A DNA stretch of 64,000 nt, from NCBI GenBank assembly GCA_963801475.1, contig CAWDEX010000001.1:1178001-1242000 (forward strand), written 5' to 3'. The position numbers and the translations under genes are program-made. The notes beneath the pieces were generated by a model that was not told where the DNA came from, did not search any database, and worked only from the letters and a program-made list of their open reading frames with translations. Of the stretch, positions 16,695 through 24,975 are shown piece after piece (position 1 is the first letter of the stretch; the number at the start of each line of letters is the position of its first letter). The DNA comes from DAOMFB01 sp963801475 (GTDB lineage: Bacteria > Acidobacteriota > Thermoanaerobaculia > UBA5066).

Positions 16695-17872
16695 GGCTTC
16701 CGGGTGGGTTCCTGGCCTCGGGCGTGCGGGCCGGCCTCCGGAAGAAGCGGCCCGACGTGGCGCTCCTCCTCGCGGAGAAGGGGGCGAACGCGGCGGCCGT
16801 CTTCACGAAGAACCGCTTTCGGGCGGCCCCCGTCGTCCTCGCCCGCCGCGGCCTGAAGAAGAGCGGCGGCCGCGTGACGGCGGTGGTGGTGAACGCCGGC
16901 TGCGCGAACGCCGCGACGGGCGCGGCCGGTCTCACCGCGGCCCGCCGCGTCCGGGACCGCGCGGCCGAGCTGATCGGCTGCCCGCCGGAGGAGGTCTTCC
17001 TGGCCTCGACCGGGGTCATCGGCGTCGTCCTGCCGGACGCGAAGATCCGCGCCGCCCTCCCCGGCGCCGTCCGGCGCGTATCGAAGGCCGGCCTCTCGGC
17101 CGTCTCGCACGCGATCCTGACGACGGACGTCGGGCCGAAGGTGGCCGAGGCCTTCTTCCGCGTCGGCGGCCGGCGGGGGCGCGTCGTCGGCGTCGCCAAG
17201 GGAGCCGGGATGATCCATCCCGACATGGCGACGATGCTCGGTTTCGTCATGACGGACGCGGCGGCGAGTCCGGCGTTCCTCACGCGGGCGCTCCGCGAGG
17301 CGGTCGACACGAGCTTCAACGCCATCAGCGTGGACGGCGACACCTCGACGAACGACACGGTTCTCCTGATGGCGTCCGGGGCGCTCCGGAACGCCCCGCT
17401 CGACGTCGAGCATGGCGGCGCCGACTTCGCGAGGGCCCTGACGGAGGTCTGCCGCGACCTCGCCTGGATGATCGTCCGCGACGGCGAGGGGGCGACCCGG
17501 GTCATGGAGATCACCGTCACGGGGGCCCGGAGCCCCCGGGAAGCGAAGCTCGCCGCGAACGCCGTCGCCACGTCGCCCCTCGTCAAGACCGCCCTCTCCG
17601 GCGGCGACCCGAACTGGGGACGGATCCTCGGGGCCGTCGGGCGGAGCGGAGCGCGGTTCTCCGAGAGAAACGTGACGTTGAAGGTCGGGCCGCTCACCCT
17701 CGTCTCGAAGGGGACGATCGCGCCCTACCGGGAGAAGGACGCGGCGCGCATCTTCTCGAGGGAGCGCGTCCCCGTGACCGTGGACCTCGGCGCGGGGGCG
17801 GCGAGCGCGACGAAGCTCGCCGCCGACCTCGGACACCCGTACGTTTCCCTGAACGCAGACTACCGGAGCTGA
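16691..17872 (+). CDS. argJ: bifunctional glutamate N-acetyltransferase/ornithine acetyltransferase
   Basis: ArgJ transfers the acetyl group from N-acetylornithine to glutamate, recycling acetyl and releasing ornithine. The 393-residue precursor cleaves itself at Ala-Thr in KGAGMIHPDMATML, making Thr the nucleophile. Other motifs are NAGCANAATG and SVDGDTSTNDT. The conserved C-terminal segment GGDPNWGRILGAVGRSG is present. It closes the arginine operon with a GTGA overlap to argH. Its presence implies the cyclic acetyl pathway, so argA and argE may be unnecessary; whether it can also use acetyl-CoA is not visible. Confidence 0.95.
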   Translation: MRLPGGFLASGVRAGLRKKRPDVALLLAEKGANAAAVFTKNRFRAAPVVLARRGLKKSGGRVTAVVVNAGCANAATGAAGLTAARRVRDRAAELIGCPPEEVFLASTGVIGVVLPDAKIRAALPGAVRRVSKAGLSAVSHAILTTDVGPKVAEAFFRVGGRRGRVVGVAKGAGMIHPDMATMLGFVMTDAAASPAFLTRALREAVDTSFNAISVDGDTSTNDTVLLMASGALRNAPLDVEHGGADFARALTEVCRDLAWMIVRDGEGATRVMEITVTGARSPREAKLAANAVATSPLVKTALSGGDPNWGRILGAVGRSGARFSERNVTLKVGPLTLVSKGTIAPYREKDAARIFSRERVPVTVDLGAGAASATKLAADLGHPYVSLNADYRS

Positions 17873-17900
17873 CGGAGCGGGCGCGTCGTGGCGCCGGCCG

Positions 17901-18308
17901 TCACCGGGAGGCGCCGTGCGGCCGCGCGGCCTGGGCCGCGCTGATCTTCTCGCGGATCCCCTCGGCGTCGCCCTTCCAGTGCCCGTGGCAGACGATCGGC
18001 TGCGAACCGCCGGTCGTCTCGATGATGACGTCGGCGAAGAGGAGGCCGGCGCTCACGCGCACGGACGCGATCTGGTCCACGGAGATCGTCTGCTCTTCGT
18101 GGCCGACCCACTTCGGCGTGTACCGGATGACCTTGGTCGGATAGACGGCGATCTGCGTGGGGAAGAGGCGGTTGCCCGAGGTCCAGCGCGAGGCGGTGAA
18201 GACGGCGGCGTCCTTGGTGAATGGGCGGCTGAACATGAAGACGAATCCTCCCCAGATCAGCAGGAGTACGGCCACGAGGAGGCCGAGGTACGCGAGCGCT
18301 TTCTTCAT
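17901..18308 (-). CDS. small membrane protein with PH-like domain, function unknown
   Basis: 135 residues: an N-terminal membrane helix (about 5-28), then a beta-rich domain (FPTQIAVYPTKVIRYTPKW, TISVDQIASVRVSAGLLFADVIIETTGG) resembling bacterial PH domains, and a short helix (GDAEGIREKISAAQ). No enzyme motif is visible. Its start overlaps the stop of the upstream small membrane gene by four bases, so the two form a unit. It converges on the arginine operon, whose last gene ends 28 bases away. Confidence 0.6.
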   Translation of the reverse strand: MKKALAYLGLLVAVLLLIWGGFVFMFSRPFTKDAAVFTASRWTSGNRLFPTQIAVYPTKVIRYTPKWVGHEEQTISVDQIASVRVSAGLLFADVIIETTGGSQPIVCHGHWKGDAEGIREKISAAQAARPHGASR

Positions 18309-18586
18309 CGGCGGTCTCCATCCGGAGCTCCCGGAGTCGTGGGGATCGGCGGCAGCAGGGGCGGCGGCGGCGCAGGGCCGCCCCGGCTCCGCCGGTCTTT
18401 CCAGAGGCCGAGAAGGAGCGTCAGGAGGGCGAGCCCGATCTCGTCAGCGAAGGGGATCGGGTCGGGGAGAAGGAAGTCGGAGAGGGTGAGGGCGAGGAAC
18501 AGAAGGAAGAGCGCGGGAAACCGGAGGTTGAGCCGCGTGAAGAGCTTCTGGAGGATCCCCTGTCGGAGCGCCGTCGACGGCATCAC
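18305..18586 (-). CDS. small membrane protein, function unknown
   Basis: 93 residues with one or two hydrophobic stretches (FPALFLLFLALTLSDFLLP and IGLALLTLLLGLW) joined by an acidic loop, and a Pro-rich tail. I do not recognise a named function with confidence. Two adjacent starts (GTG at 18586, ATG at 18583) are possible. It overlaps the downstream PH-like gene by four bases. It is transcribed away from lexA, from the shared AT-rich region. Confidence 0.55.
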   Translation of the reverse strand: MMPSTALRQGILQKLFTRLNLRFPALFLLFLALTLSDFLLPDPIPFADEIGLALLTLLLGLWKDRRSRGGPAPPPPLLPPIPTTPGAPDGDRR

Positions 18587-18613
18587 TCGAGGATAGCGCC
18601 TCGAAACGTTCTA

Positions 18614-18642
18614 TTGACTTGCGGTTAAGTTACGCCTAGATT
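18614..18642 (+). promoter_or_regulatory. lexA promoter
   Basis: TTGACT (18614-18619), a 17-base spacer and TAGATT (18637-18642) give a leader of about 110 bases. Just upstream, GAA-ACG-TTC (18604-18612) is a small dyad that might belong to a LexA operator, but it matches no known SOS-box consensus exactly. The 172 bases between the two genes are clearly AT-richer than their surroundings. Confidence 0.5.
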
Positions 18643-18688
18643 TGCCGATGCGTGTTCCGTCATCCGGCGGAATCCGTTTGAAGAGAAT

Positions 18689-18721
18689 ATTAGGAGTTCT
18701 TTCAGTTTTTCCTAATTTTTT
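18689..18721 (+). other. inverted repeat plus T-run in the lexA leader
   Basis: ATTAGGA and TCCTAAT are separated by 14 bases and followed by six T. It looks like a weak intrinsic terminator inside the lexA leader, or a dyad-shaped operator. The stem is AT-rich and the loop large, so activity is uncertain. Confidence 0.3.
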
Positions 18722-18758
18722 CAGGTCCAGCCAAGGTTGAGACGGAGGAAGTTCGGAG

Positions 18759-19364
18759 ATGGTGACGCTGACGGAACGACAGAAGGAGATCGTGGATTTC
18801 ATCCGCCGCTATCGCGAGCGGCGGGGGATCTCGCCGACGCAGCGGGAGATCTGCGAGGAGTTCGGCTACTCCTCGTTCGGCACTCTCCAGAAGCACATCC
18901 GGCTCCTTCTCGAGAAGGGAGTGCTCGTCCGCGACTGGAACAAGAGGCGCTCGCTCGTCCTCGCGGGCGACGAGAGCCGCCCGCACGCGGTGGAGGTCCC
19001 CCTCTACGGGCGGATCGCTGCCGGACGGCCCATCGACGTCGTGGCGGGCGACGAGACCGTCTCCGTGCCCGAGGTCCTGACGCGCAAGGGCGAGAACTTC
19101 GTCCTTCGCGTGAACGGCCAGTCGATGATCGACGACGGCGTCCACGACGGCGACTACATCGTCGTGAACCGCCGCGAGAAGGCGGCCAGCGGCGAGATGG
19201 TCGTCGCCCTCGTGAACGGCGAAGCGACGCTCAAGAGGATCTACCGGGAAGGGGAGGGCCGCGTCCGCCTGCAGCCGGCGAACGAAAAGATGGCGCCGAT
19301 GTTCTTCCGCGAGGACGAGGTCGACGTGCAGGGGATCGTCGTCGGCCTCATGCGCCGGTTCTGA
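18759..19364 (+). CDS. lexA: LexA repressor
   Basis: The SOS repressor and self-cleaving serine protease, 201 residues. The N-terminal winged helix (LTERQKEIVDFIRRYRERRG, GYSSFGTLQKHIRLL) binds DNA. The cleavage site is Ala88-Gly89 in IAAGRP, the catalytic serine is Ser122 in GQSMID, and the lysine is Lys159 in EATLKR. These match E. coli Ser119/Lys156 in spacing. The ATG is preceded by GGAGGAAG ten bases upstream. The gene is monocistronic, closed by the hairpin at 19373. Confidence 0.96.
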   Translation: MVTLTERQKEIVDFIRRYRERRGISPTQREICEEFGYSSFGTLQKHIRLLLEKGVLVRDWNKRRSLVLAGDESRPHAVEVPLYGRIAAGRPIDVVAGDETVSVPEVLTRKGENFVLRVNGQSMIDDGVHDGDYIVVNRREKAASGEMVVALVNGEATLKRIYREGEGRVRLQPANEKMAPMFFREDEVDVQGIVVGLMRRF

Positions 19365-19372
19365 CAGGACCT

Positions 19373-19396
19373 GGGGAACCCGGCTTCGGGTTCCCC
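19373..19396. terminator. hairpin terminator after lexA
   Basis: A perfect 10-base stem GGGGAACCCG/CGGGTTCCCC with loop GCTT starts 8 bases after the lexA stop. There is no U-tract. The stem sequence is shared with the hairpin at 1219-1238. Confidence 0.6.
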
Positions 19397-19475
19397 CAAT
19401 CCCCCTCCGCAGCGGACCAGCGATTGATGCCTTTGGGAAACCCTGGACCGGATTCCCCCAGACCCTCTCCGCGCC
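19397..19475. repeat. degenerate copies of the intergenic hairpin element
   Basis: After the lexA hairpin come CCCCCTCCGCAGCGG (19401-19415) and then a second, decayed copy. That copy reads GGGAAACCC near 19436, GGATTCCCCC near 19450 and CCCTCTCCGC near 19462. The same order of motifs is seen at 1219-1280. No gene is visible here. Confidence 0.4.
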
Positions 19476-19507
19476 AAACCGGGGATTCTGTTCAAATCGG
19501 CGTTCAG

Positions 19508-20344
19508 ATGATCCGGCAGGTGAAGCTTCCGTCGGGGCTGAGCGTCGCCTTGCTCGATATCGGGCCGATCCGACCGTTGAACGGATCGCCGCCGGGGCCG
19601 CCCCTCGTTCTTCTCCACGGCGTCGGGGCGGACAAGGGGGAGTGGACCCTGACGGCGCCGCTTCTCTCCCGGACGCGCCGCGTCGTGGCGCCGGACCTCC
19701 TGGGTCACGGTGGCACCGACAAGCCGTCGGGCCCCGGCGTCGACTATCGGATCCGTCTCCTCGCCGACGTGGCCGTCGAGGCGCTCGAGCGCGTCGCCGG
19801 GCTCGGCCGGCCGGTGGATCTTCTGGGACATTCTCTCGGCGGGGGCGTCGCCCTCGACATCGCCCGCCGCCATCCCCGCCTCGTTCGACGGCTCGTTCTC
19901 GTCGACTCGGCCGGCCTGCCGCCCCGGGAGGCCCTCGCGCCGCTGGCAGCTTCGCTCCCGTTCGCTCCGGCCGGCTGGGACGACTCGCGGCGCCTTCTCG
20001 CGACGAGCGTCGACTCCCCGTGGCTGTCCCATCCGCTCGTCGCGCTCGCGGCCTCGGTCTACAAGGGCCGCCGCCGGAACCGGCCCCAGCTCCTCAAGCT
20101 CCTCGCCGCCGTCGCGGCCGGTGAGGACGCGCTGACGCCCCGCGACCTCTCGCGGATCCGGTGTCGGTCGCTCGTCCTCTGGGGGGACCGCGACCGGATC
20201 TTTCCCCTCGCGACGGGACGCCGGCTGTCGGCGGCTCTCCCCGACGCGCGGCTGGAGATCCTCCCGCGCTGCGGCCACGTGCCGCCGACGGAGAGGCCGC
20301 TGGCCTTCGTTCGCCGGGTCGAGGCCTTCCTCGGCGAGCCCTGA
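19508..20344 (+). CDS. alpha/beta hydrolase
   Basis: 278 residues of the alpha/beta hydrolase fold. LVLLHGVGADKGEW forms the oxyanion-hole region. The nucleophile serine lies in LLGHSLGGGVALD. The acid is probably Asp in LWGDRDRIFP, and the histidine lies in CGHVPPTERP. There is no signal peptide, so it is likely cytoplasmic. The substrate cannot be told; the family includes esterases, lipases and C-C hydrolases. The ATG at 19508 is the first start after the repeat region, and the family fold begins right there. Confidence 0.82.
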   Translation: MIRQVKLPSGLSVALLDIGPIRPLNGSPPGPPLVLLHGVGADKGEWTLTAPLLSRTRRVVAPDLLGHGGTDKPSGPGVDYRIRLLADVAVEALERVAGLGRPVDLLGHSLGGGVALDIARRHPRLVRRLVLVDSAGLPPREALAPLAASLPFAPAGWDDSRRLLATSVDSPWLSHPLVALAASVYKGRRRNRPQLLKLLAAVAAGEDALTPRDLSRIRCRSLVLWGDRDRIFPLATGRRLSAALPDARLEILPRCGHVPPTERPLAFVRRVEAFLGEP

Positions 20345-20372
20345 CGGGCGGCCGGCGGGACACGCTCTTCGG

Positions 20373-20378
20373 TAGGAT
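20373..20378 (+). promoter_or_regulatory. -10 box, leaderless promoter of the M61 peptidase
   Basis: TAGGAT ends six bases before the ATG of the peptidase gene, which places the expected transcription start on the A of ATG. No Shine-Dalgarno sequence is present. Confidence 0.45.
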
Positions 20379-20384
20379 GCGCAC

Positions 20385-22199
20385 ATGTCGCCGCGCCAAC
20401 GCCGCCTCGCCCCGTCCCGCAGATCGGCTCGCGTCACGACGTTCACCGTCGCGATGCCGCGCCCCGAGACTCACCTCTACGAGATCACGATGCGAATCGC
20501 GCCGTTCCCGTCGCCGCTCGGCCGGTTCGACCTCGTCCTCCCGGTCTGGACGCCCGGCTCCTACATGGTCCGGGAGTTCTCGCGGCACGTCCGCGACCTC
20601 GCGGCCGAAGGGCCGGCCGGGACGCCGCTCCCGGTCGTCAAGATCTCGAAGAACCGCTGGCGCGTCGGGCTCCTCGACGACCCGTCCGCCGGGCCCTTCA
20701 CCGTCCGGTACCGGGTCTACGCCCACGAGCTGACGGTCCGGACCTCGCATCTCGACGCCTCGCACGGGTACGGCAACGGCGCGAACCTCTTCTTCTACGT
20801 CGACGGCCGGAAGGACGAGGCGCAGCGCGTCCGGTTCGAGCTGCCGCCCGGGTGGAAGGTCACGATCGCGCTCCCCCGGGCCGGAGGCGCGTTCGCGGCC
20901 GCCGACTACGACGAGCTCGTCGATTCGCCGTTCGAATGCGGCACCCACCGGGTGTTCCCTTTCCGGGTCCTCGGGGTCCCCCACGCGCTCGCTCTCTGGG
21001 GGGAAGGGAACGAGGATCCGAACCGGCTCGTGCGCGATCTCACGGCTCTCGTGAAGGAGGCCGCGCGCCTCTTCGGCGGCCTGCCCTACGACCGCTACGT
21101 CTTCCTCGCCCACCTCGCGGCCGGTGCCGGCGGCGGGCTCGAGCACCGGGCGTCGCAATCGGTCGGGATGGAGCCGTTCTCCTTCCGGCCCGAGTCGTCG
21201 TACCGCGGGAACCTCCGGCTCTTCTCCCACGAGCTCTTTCACGCCTGGAACGTCAAGCGGATCCGTCCCGAGCCCCTCGGTCCGTTCGACTACACGGCGG
21301 AGACGTACACGCACGACCTCTGGGCGATGGAGGGGATCACCTCGTACTACGAGGAGCTTCTCCTCGTCCGCGCGGGGCTCATCGAGCCGAAGCACCTCTT
21401 CGAGGAGATGGGGAAGCGACTCCAGGCGCACCGCGAGACGCCGGGCGCGCGGGTGCAGAGCGTGGAGGCCGCGTCCTTCGACGCCTGGATCCGTCACTAC
21501 CGGCCCGACGAGAACTCCCCGAACGTGGCCGAGAGCTATTACCGCCGCGGCTCCCTCGTGGGCTGGGCGCTCGACCTGACGATCCGCGAGGCCTCGGAGG
21601 GCCGGAGATCGCTCGACGACGTGATGGGGGGGCTCTGGCGAAGGTTTGGGGCCAGGGGCCGGCCCTATCCCGCCGGCGAGATCGAGCGGCTCGCCGCGTC
21701 GGCCGCCGGCCGGAGCCTCGCCCGTTTCTTCGACCGGTACGTGCGGGGCGTCGAGACGCCCCCGTTCGAGCGCCTGTTTCCGGCCTTCGGCCTCACGCAC
21801 CGCGAGAAGCCGGAGAAGGACGCCGACGGGGAGACGCCGGCGCGCGTGCCGCGGCGGGCCGACTTCGGCTGGAAGACGAAAGAGGAGGCCGGACGGCTCT
21901 CGGTCGCGGAGGTCTACGCGGGGCGCCCCGCCTACGAAGCGGGGATCTCGGCGGGCGACGAGCTCGTGGCCGTCTCGGGGGTCAAGGCCGAGGCGGATCA
22001 GCTGAAGCGGATCGAGCGGGACGCGGCCCCGGGCACGAGCGTCGACGTGGCGCTCTTCCGGCGGAAGCGTCTCCTGGCGGTCTCTCTCGTCCTCGGCGCG
22101 CGACGGGCCTTCACGTACGAGATCGTCCCGGCGGAGGGGGCGGGCGCCGCGGCGAAGCGATTGTGCCGGGGATGGCTCGGGCGCGCCGCCGCGCCGTGA
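20385..22199 (+). CDS. M61 family metallopeptidase with C-terminal PDZ domain
   Basis: A 604-residue zinc aminopeptidase related to glycyl aminopeptidase. The N-terminal beta domain contains VLPVWTPGSYMVREFSRHV. The metal site is HELFH (residues 282-286) in SHELFHAWNVKRIRP, with the third ligand Glu316 in MEGITSYYEE. The C-terminal part (about 500-590) is PDZ-like (GRPAYEAGISAGDELVAVSG). No signal peptide is seen, so a cytoplasmic role is likely. It is convergent with pilT, with only three bases between stop codons. Confidence 0.9.
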   Translation: MSPRQRRLAPSRRSARVTTFTVAMPRPETHLYEITMRIAPFPSPLGRFDLVLPVWTPGSYMVREFSRHVRDLAAEGPAGTPLPVVKISKNRWRVGLLDDPSAGPFTVRYRVYAHELTVRTSHLDASHGYGNGANLFFYVDGRKDEAQRVRFELPPGWKVTIALPRAGGAFAAADYDELVDSPFECGTHRVFPFRVLGVPHALALWGEGNEDPNRLVRDLTALVKEAARLFGGLPYDRYVFLAHLAAGAGGGLEHRASQSVGMEPFSFRPESSYRGNLRLFSHELFHAWNVKRIRPEPLGPFDYTAETYTHDLWAMEGITSYYEELLLVRAGLIEPKHLFEEMGKRLQAHRETPGARVQSVEAASFDAWIRHYRPDENSPNVAESYYRRGSLVGWALDLTIREASEGRRSLDDVMGGLWRRFGARGRPYPAGEIERLAASAAGRSLARFFDRYVRGVETPPFERLFPAFGLTHREKPEKDADGETPARVPRRADFGWKTKEEAGRLSVAEVYAGRPAYEAGISAGDELVAVSGVKAEADQLKRIERDAAPGTSVDVALFRRKRLLAVSLVLGARRAFTYEIVPAEGAGAAAKRLCRGWLGRAAAP

Positions 22200-22202
22200 C
22201 CG

Positions 22203-23666
22203 TCAGCGCTTGAAGAAGCCTCCGCCCGGAGGCGTCGACGTTGCGGAAGCGCCCGCGCCGCCGGTGGCGGCGAGCAGCCTCTGGTTCAGCTCCTTGATCC
22301 GGTCGTTGAGCTGTCCGATCTTGCCCGCCATCTCCTGGCGCGTCCGCTCGGCCTCCTGGCGCACGTGCTGGACCTCCCCCTCGACCTCGGCCCCGTGCTG
22401 GAGGCGGGCCTGCAGCTGCCGGTCGCGCTCCTGGAGATCGGCTTCGAGCTGGGCCACGAGGTCGTCCTTCTCGGCGAGCCGCTGCTTCCACTTCTCTTCC
22501 TGCTCCTCGTAGAGCCGCTTGATGTCGAGGAGCTCGGTGATCGCCGCGAAGTCGTTCGGGGAGGGGGACATGATGCCTCCACGGAAGCGCTCTTCGATCT
22601 TCGGGAAGAGCTTCCTCAGCTTGAGGGAGAGATCCTCGGGGTCTCCGGTCAGCTTCATCGCGGCGTCGATGTCGGTGGCGCCGTTCACGAGGAGGGCGAT
22701 GAGCGACTGGTTCATCGACTGCATGCGGTAGTACGCCACGGAGCTCTCGATCTCCTCGAGGATCTCCTTCGTCTCGCCCGTCTCGATGCACTTGGCCACC
22801 TTCGGCGAGTTGATGAGGACCTCGACGACGGGAACGAGCCCCTTGCCGTCAGACCGTTCGATCAGCTGCATGGAGCAGATGCCACGCAGGACCAGCGCCA
22901 GCTGACGGCGCACCTGGTTGGCCTGCGAGACGGGGCAGGAGTCCATGATCCGGTCGATCGTCTGCGCCGCGTTGTTCGTGTGAAGCGTGGAGAAGACGAG
23001 ATGCCCCGTCTCGGCGGCGGTGATCGCCGTGGCCATCGTCTCCCAGTCGCGCATCTCGCCGACCATGATCACGTCGGGGTCCTGACGCATCACGTTGCGG
23101 AGGGCTTCCTGGAACGTCGTCGTGTCGGTCCCCATCTCGCGCTGCGAGACCGAGGCCATGTTGTCCTGGAAGAGGTACTCGATCGGGTCCTCGATCGTGA
23201 CGACGTGGACGGGATGGCGCTCCGTGATGAGCTTCACGAGGGAGGCGAGGGTCGTCGACTTCCCCGATCCCGTCGGCCCGGTGACGAGGACGAGGCCCGC
23301 CGGGAGGTCCGCCATGGTGGCGAGCACGTCGGGGAGGTTCAGGTCCACGAGGGCCGGGATGATGAAGGGAATCCGCCGGAAGACGGCCGTCCACGTCCCG
23401 CGCTGGAGATAGATGTTCCCGCGGAAGCGGGCCACGCCCGTGATGCCGTAGCCGATGTCCACCGCGTAGTTCAGCTGGAGCTTGTCCCGCTGGTACGGCG
23501 TCAGGATCGGGAGGACCATGTCCTCGATCTCCTTCGGCGTCAGGGGGTCGGTCTTCAACGGGACGAGCCGCCCGGACAGGCGGAGCAAGGGGGGGCGTCC
23601 GGGCTTCAGGTGAAGGTCGGACGCTTCCTTCTTCGTGACGAACTTCAGGAGCTCGATCAGGTCCAT
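22203..23666 (-). CDS. pilT: type IV pilus retraction ATPase PilT with coiled-coil C-terminal extension
   Basis: A 487-residue PilT/PilU ATPase that drives pilus retraction at the inner membrane. It has EASDLHLKPGRPPLLRLSG, Walker A GPTGSGKST (about 128-136), Asp box VTIEDPIEYLF, Walker B DVIMVGEMRD and His box HLVFSTLHTNNA. Usual PilT proteins end near 350-380 residues. Here a helical, charged coiled coil follows (about 380-470, starting EEQEEKWKQRLAEKDDLVAQ) and then a Gly-rich end. The ATG at 23666 gives the family N terminus; the open frame further upstream is not PilT-like. It lies 40 bases downstream of the nucleotidyltransferase gene. Confidence 0.93.
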   Translation of the reverse strand: MDLIELLKFVTKKEASDLHLKPGRPPLLRLSGRLVPLKTDPLTPKEIEDMVLPILTPYQRDKLQLNYAVDIGYGITGVARFRGNIYLQRGTWTAVFRRIPFIIPALVDLNLPDVLATMADLPAGLVLVTGPTGSGKSTTLASLVKLITERHPVHVVTIEDPIEYLFQDNMASVSQREMGTDTTTFQEALRNVMRQDPDVIMVGEMRDWETMATAITAAETGHLVFSTLHTNNAAQTIDRIMDSCPVSQANQVRRQLALVLRGICSMQLIERSDGKGLVPVVEVLINSPKVAKCIETGETKEILEEIESSVAYYRMQSMNQSLIALLVNGATDIDAAMKLTGDPEDLSLKLRKLFPKIEERFRGGIMSPSPNDFAAITELLDIKRLYEEQEEKWKQRLAEKDDLVAQLEADLQERDRQLQARLQHGAEVEGEVQHVRQEAERTRQEMAGKIGQLNDRIKELNQRLLAATGGAGASATSTPPGGGFFKR

Positions 23667-23706
23667 TGCGGCAGTGGCTTCACGGTAGCACCGGCCCGGG
23701 GCCGAA

Positions 23707-24975
23707 TCAACGCCGCGGGGCCGCGGCGCGCGCCGCGAGGAACCTCTTCGCCGCCCGCGCTCCGCGGACCTCTCCGGCGGCGAGGGCGACGTCGAGATCG
23801 GCGAGGAGCGCTCCGAAACGTGGCCCCTCCTCGACGCCGAGGGCACGAAGTTCGGTCACGGCGTCCAGCGGCCGCCGGGGGCGGAGAAGGCGGGCGCGCC
23901 GCCGCGGATCTTCCGAGGCGGCGGCCAGGGCGTTCGCGAGGCGCGCCGGCCGACGCTCCGGAAGTGCCGAGAGAAAGAGCACGGATTCTTCGAAGTAAGG
24001 GGAGACGGACCGGAGCACTTCGACGATCTCGCGGCGACCGGGCGGCCCCGGGTGACGGAGACCGGCGGACCCCTCGGCGAGAGCGAGGAGGCGGGTCGCG
24101 AGCTGCTGCTCCCGCCTCGTGGCCTTCCATCTCCGGAGAATCTCCCCGACCCTCCGGGCGCCGAGAGGCGACAGAAGGAGAAGCCGCCCCACGGTGGCCG
24201 ACGGACGTGACATCCGGGCGGCGAGGGCGATCCCGCGGCGCCGCTGGCGCGCCGGGGCGCCTTGCAGGAGGACCTGCAACGCGCCGCAGGCCTCCAGAGC
24301 TCTCAGCGCTCTCGCGGCGTCCGCCGGCGACACGGAGAAGATCCGGTCCAGCTCGTCGAGGCGCCGCTCGGCCGCGACCGTCTCGAGGCGCCGGGCCGCG
24401 CGGCGGAGCTCCGGAAGCGCTGCGGCGGAAATGCGGAAGCCGCGGAGCTCCGCGAGGAGCCGGGCGGCGCGCAGCACCCGGAGAGGGTCTTCGAGGAGGA
24501 CGCCGGCGCGGGGAAGGGCGAGCCGCCGGCGCCGGAGGTCGCGGAGGGCCGGGGCCGGTGCGAGGAAGCGCCACGAGGGGAGCTCGAAAGACAGCGCGTT
24601 CACGGTGAAATCGCGGCGGTAGAGGTCACGCCCCACGTCGGCTTCGCGCTCCCAGACGTCCACGTCTCCGCGCGCAAGCGGGACGTGGAGGATCTGCCGG
24701 GGCGGCGTCCCGATGGCGACGGCCCTCGAGCCGAGCCGCCGGGCCAGGGCGTCGGCAAAGGGGGCCGCGCGCCCGGCGGGAAGGGCCAGGTCGAGGTCCC
24801 GGCGCTTGCCGGACGGCCGCCCGGGATCCAGCGCCGCGAGGAACGCGTCCCGAACGGCGCCCCCGGTCAGGAGGACCCGCTCGCACGACTCGCGGGCCGT
24901 CGCGAGGGCCGCGCGGACGTCCGCTCGCGCGCCCAGCCGGCGCCGCGCCGCCGCGACGAGCTCGCCGCTTCTCAG
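23707..24975 (-). CDS. CCA tRNA nucleotidyltransferase / poly(A) polymerase family protein
   Basis: About 422 residues of the class II nucleotidyltransferase family that adds CCA to tRNA or A-tails to RNA. The catalytic head has LLTGGAVRDAFL and DLDLALP (metal-binding acids), then RRDFTVNALSFEL, and the RNA-handling motif RRLDELDRIF. No HD phosphohydrolase domain is seen. CCA-adding versus poly(A) activity cannot be separated here. No ATG, GTG or TTG precedes the GGAVRD motif in a sensible place. The likely start is CTG at 24975, forming a CTGA overlap with the histidine kinase stop. Confidence 0.8.
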   Translation of the reverse strand: MRSGELVAAARRRLGARADVRAALATARESCERVLLTGGAVRDAFLAALDPGRPSGKRRDLDLALPAGRAAPFADALARRLGSRAVAIGTPPRQILHVPLARGDVDVWEREADVGRDLYRRDFTVNALSFELPSWRFLAPAPALRDLRRRRLALPRAGVLLEDPLRVLRAARLLAELRGFRISAAALPELRRAARRLETVAAERRLDELDRIFSVSPADAARALRALEACGALQVLLQGAPARQRRRGIALAARMSRPSATVGRLLLLSPLGARRVGEILRRWKATRREQQLATRLLALAEGSAGLRHPGPPGRREIVEVLRSVSPYFEESVLFLSALPERRPARLANALAAASEDPRRRARLLRPRRPLDAVTELRALGVEEGPRFGALLADLDVALAAGEVRGARAAKRFLAARAAAPRR

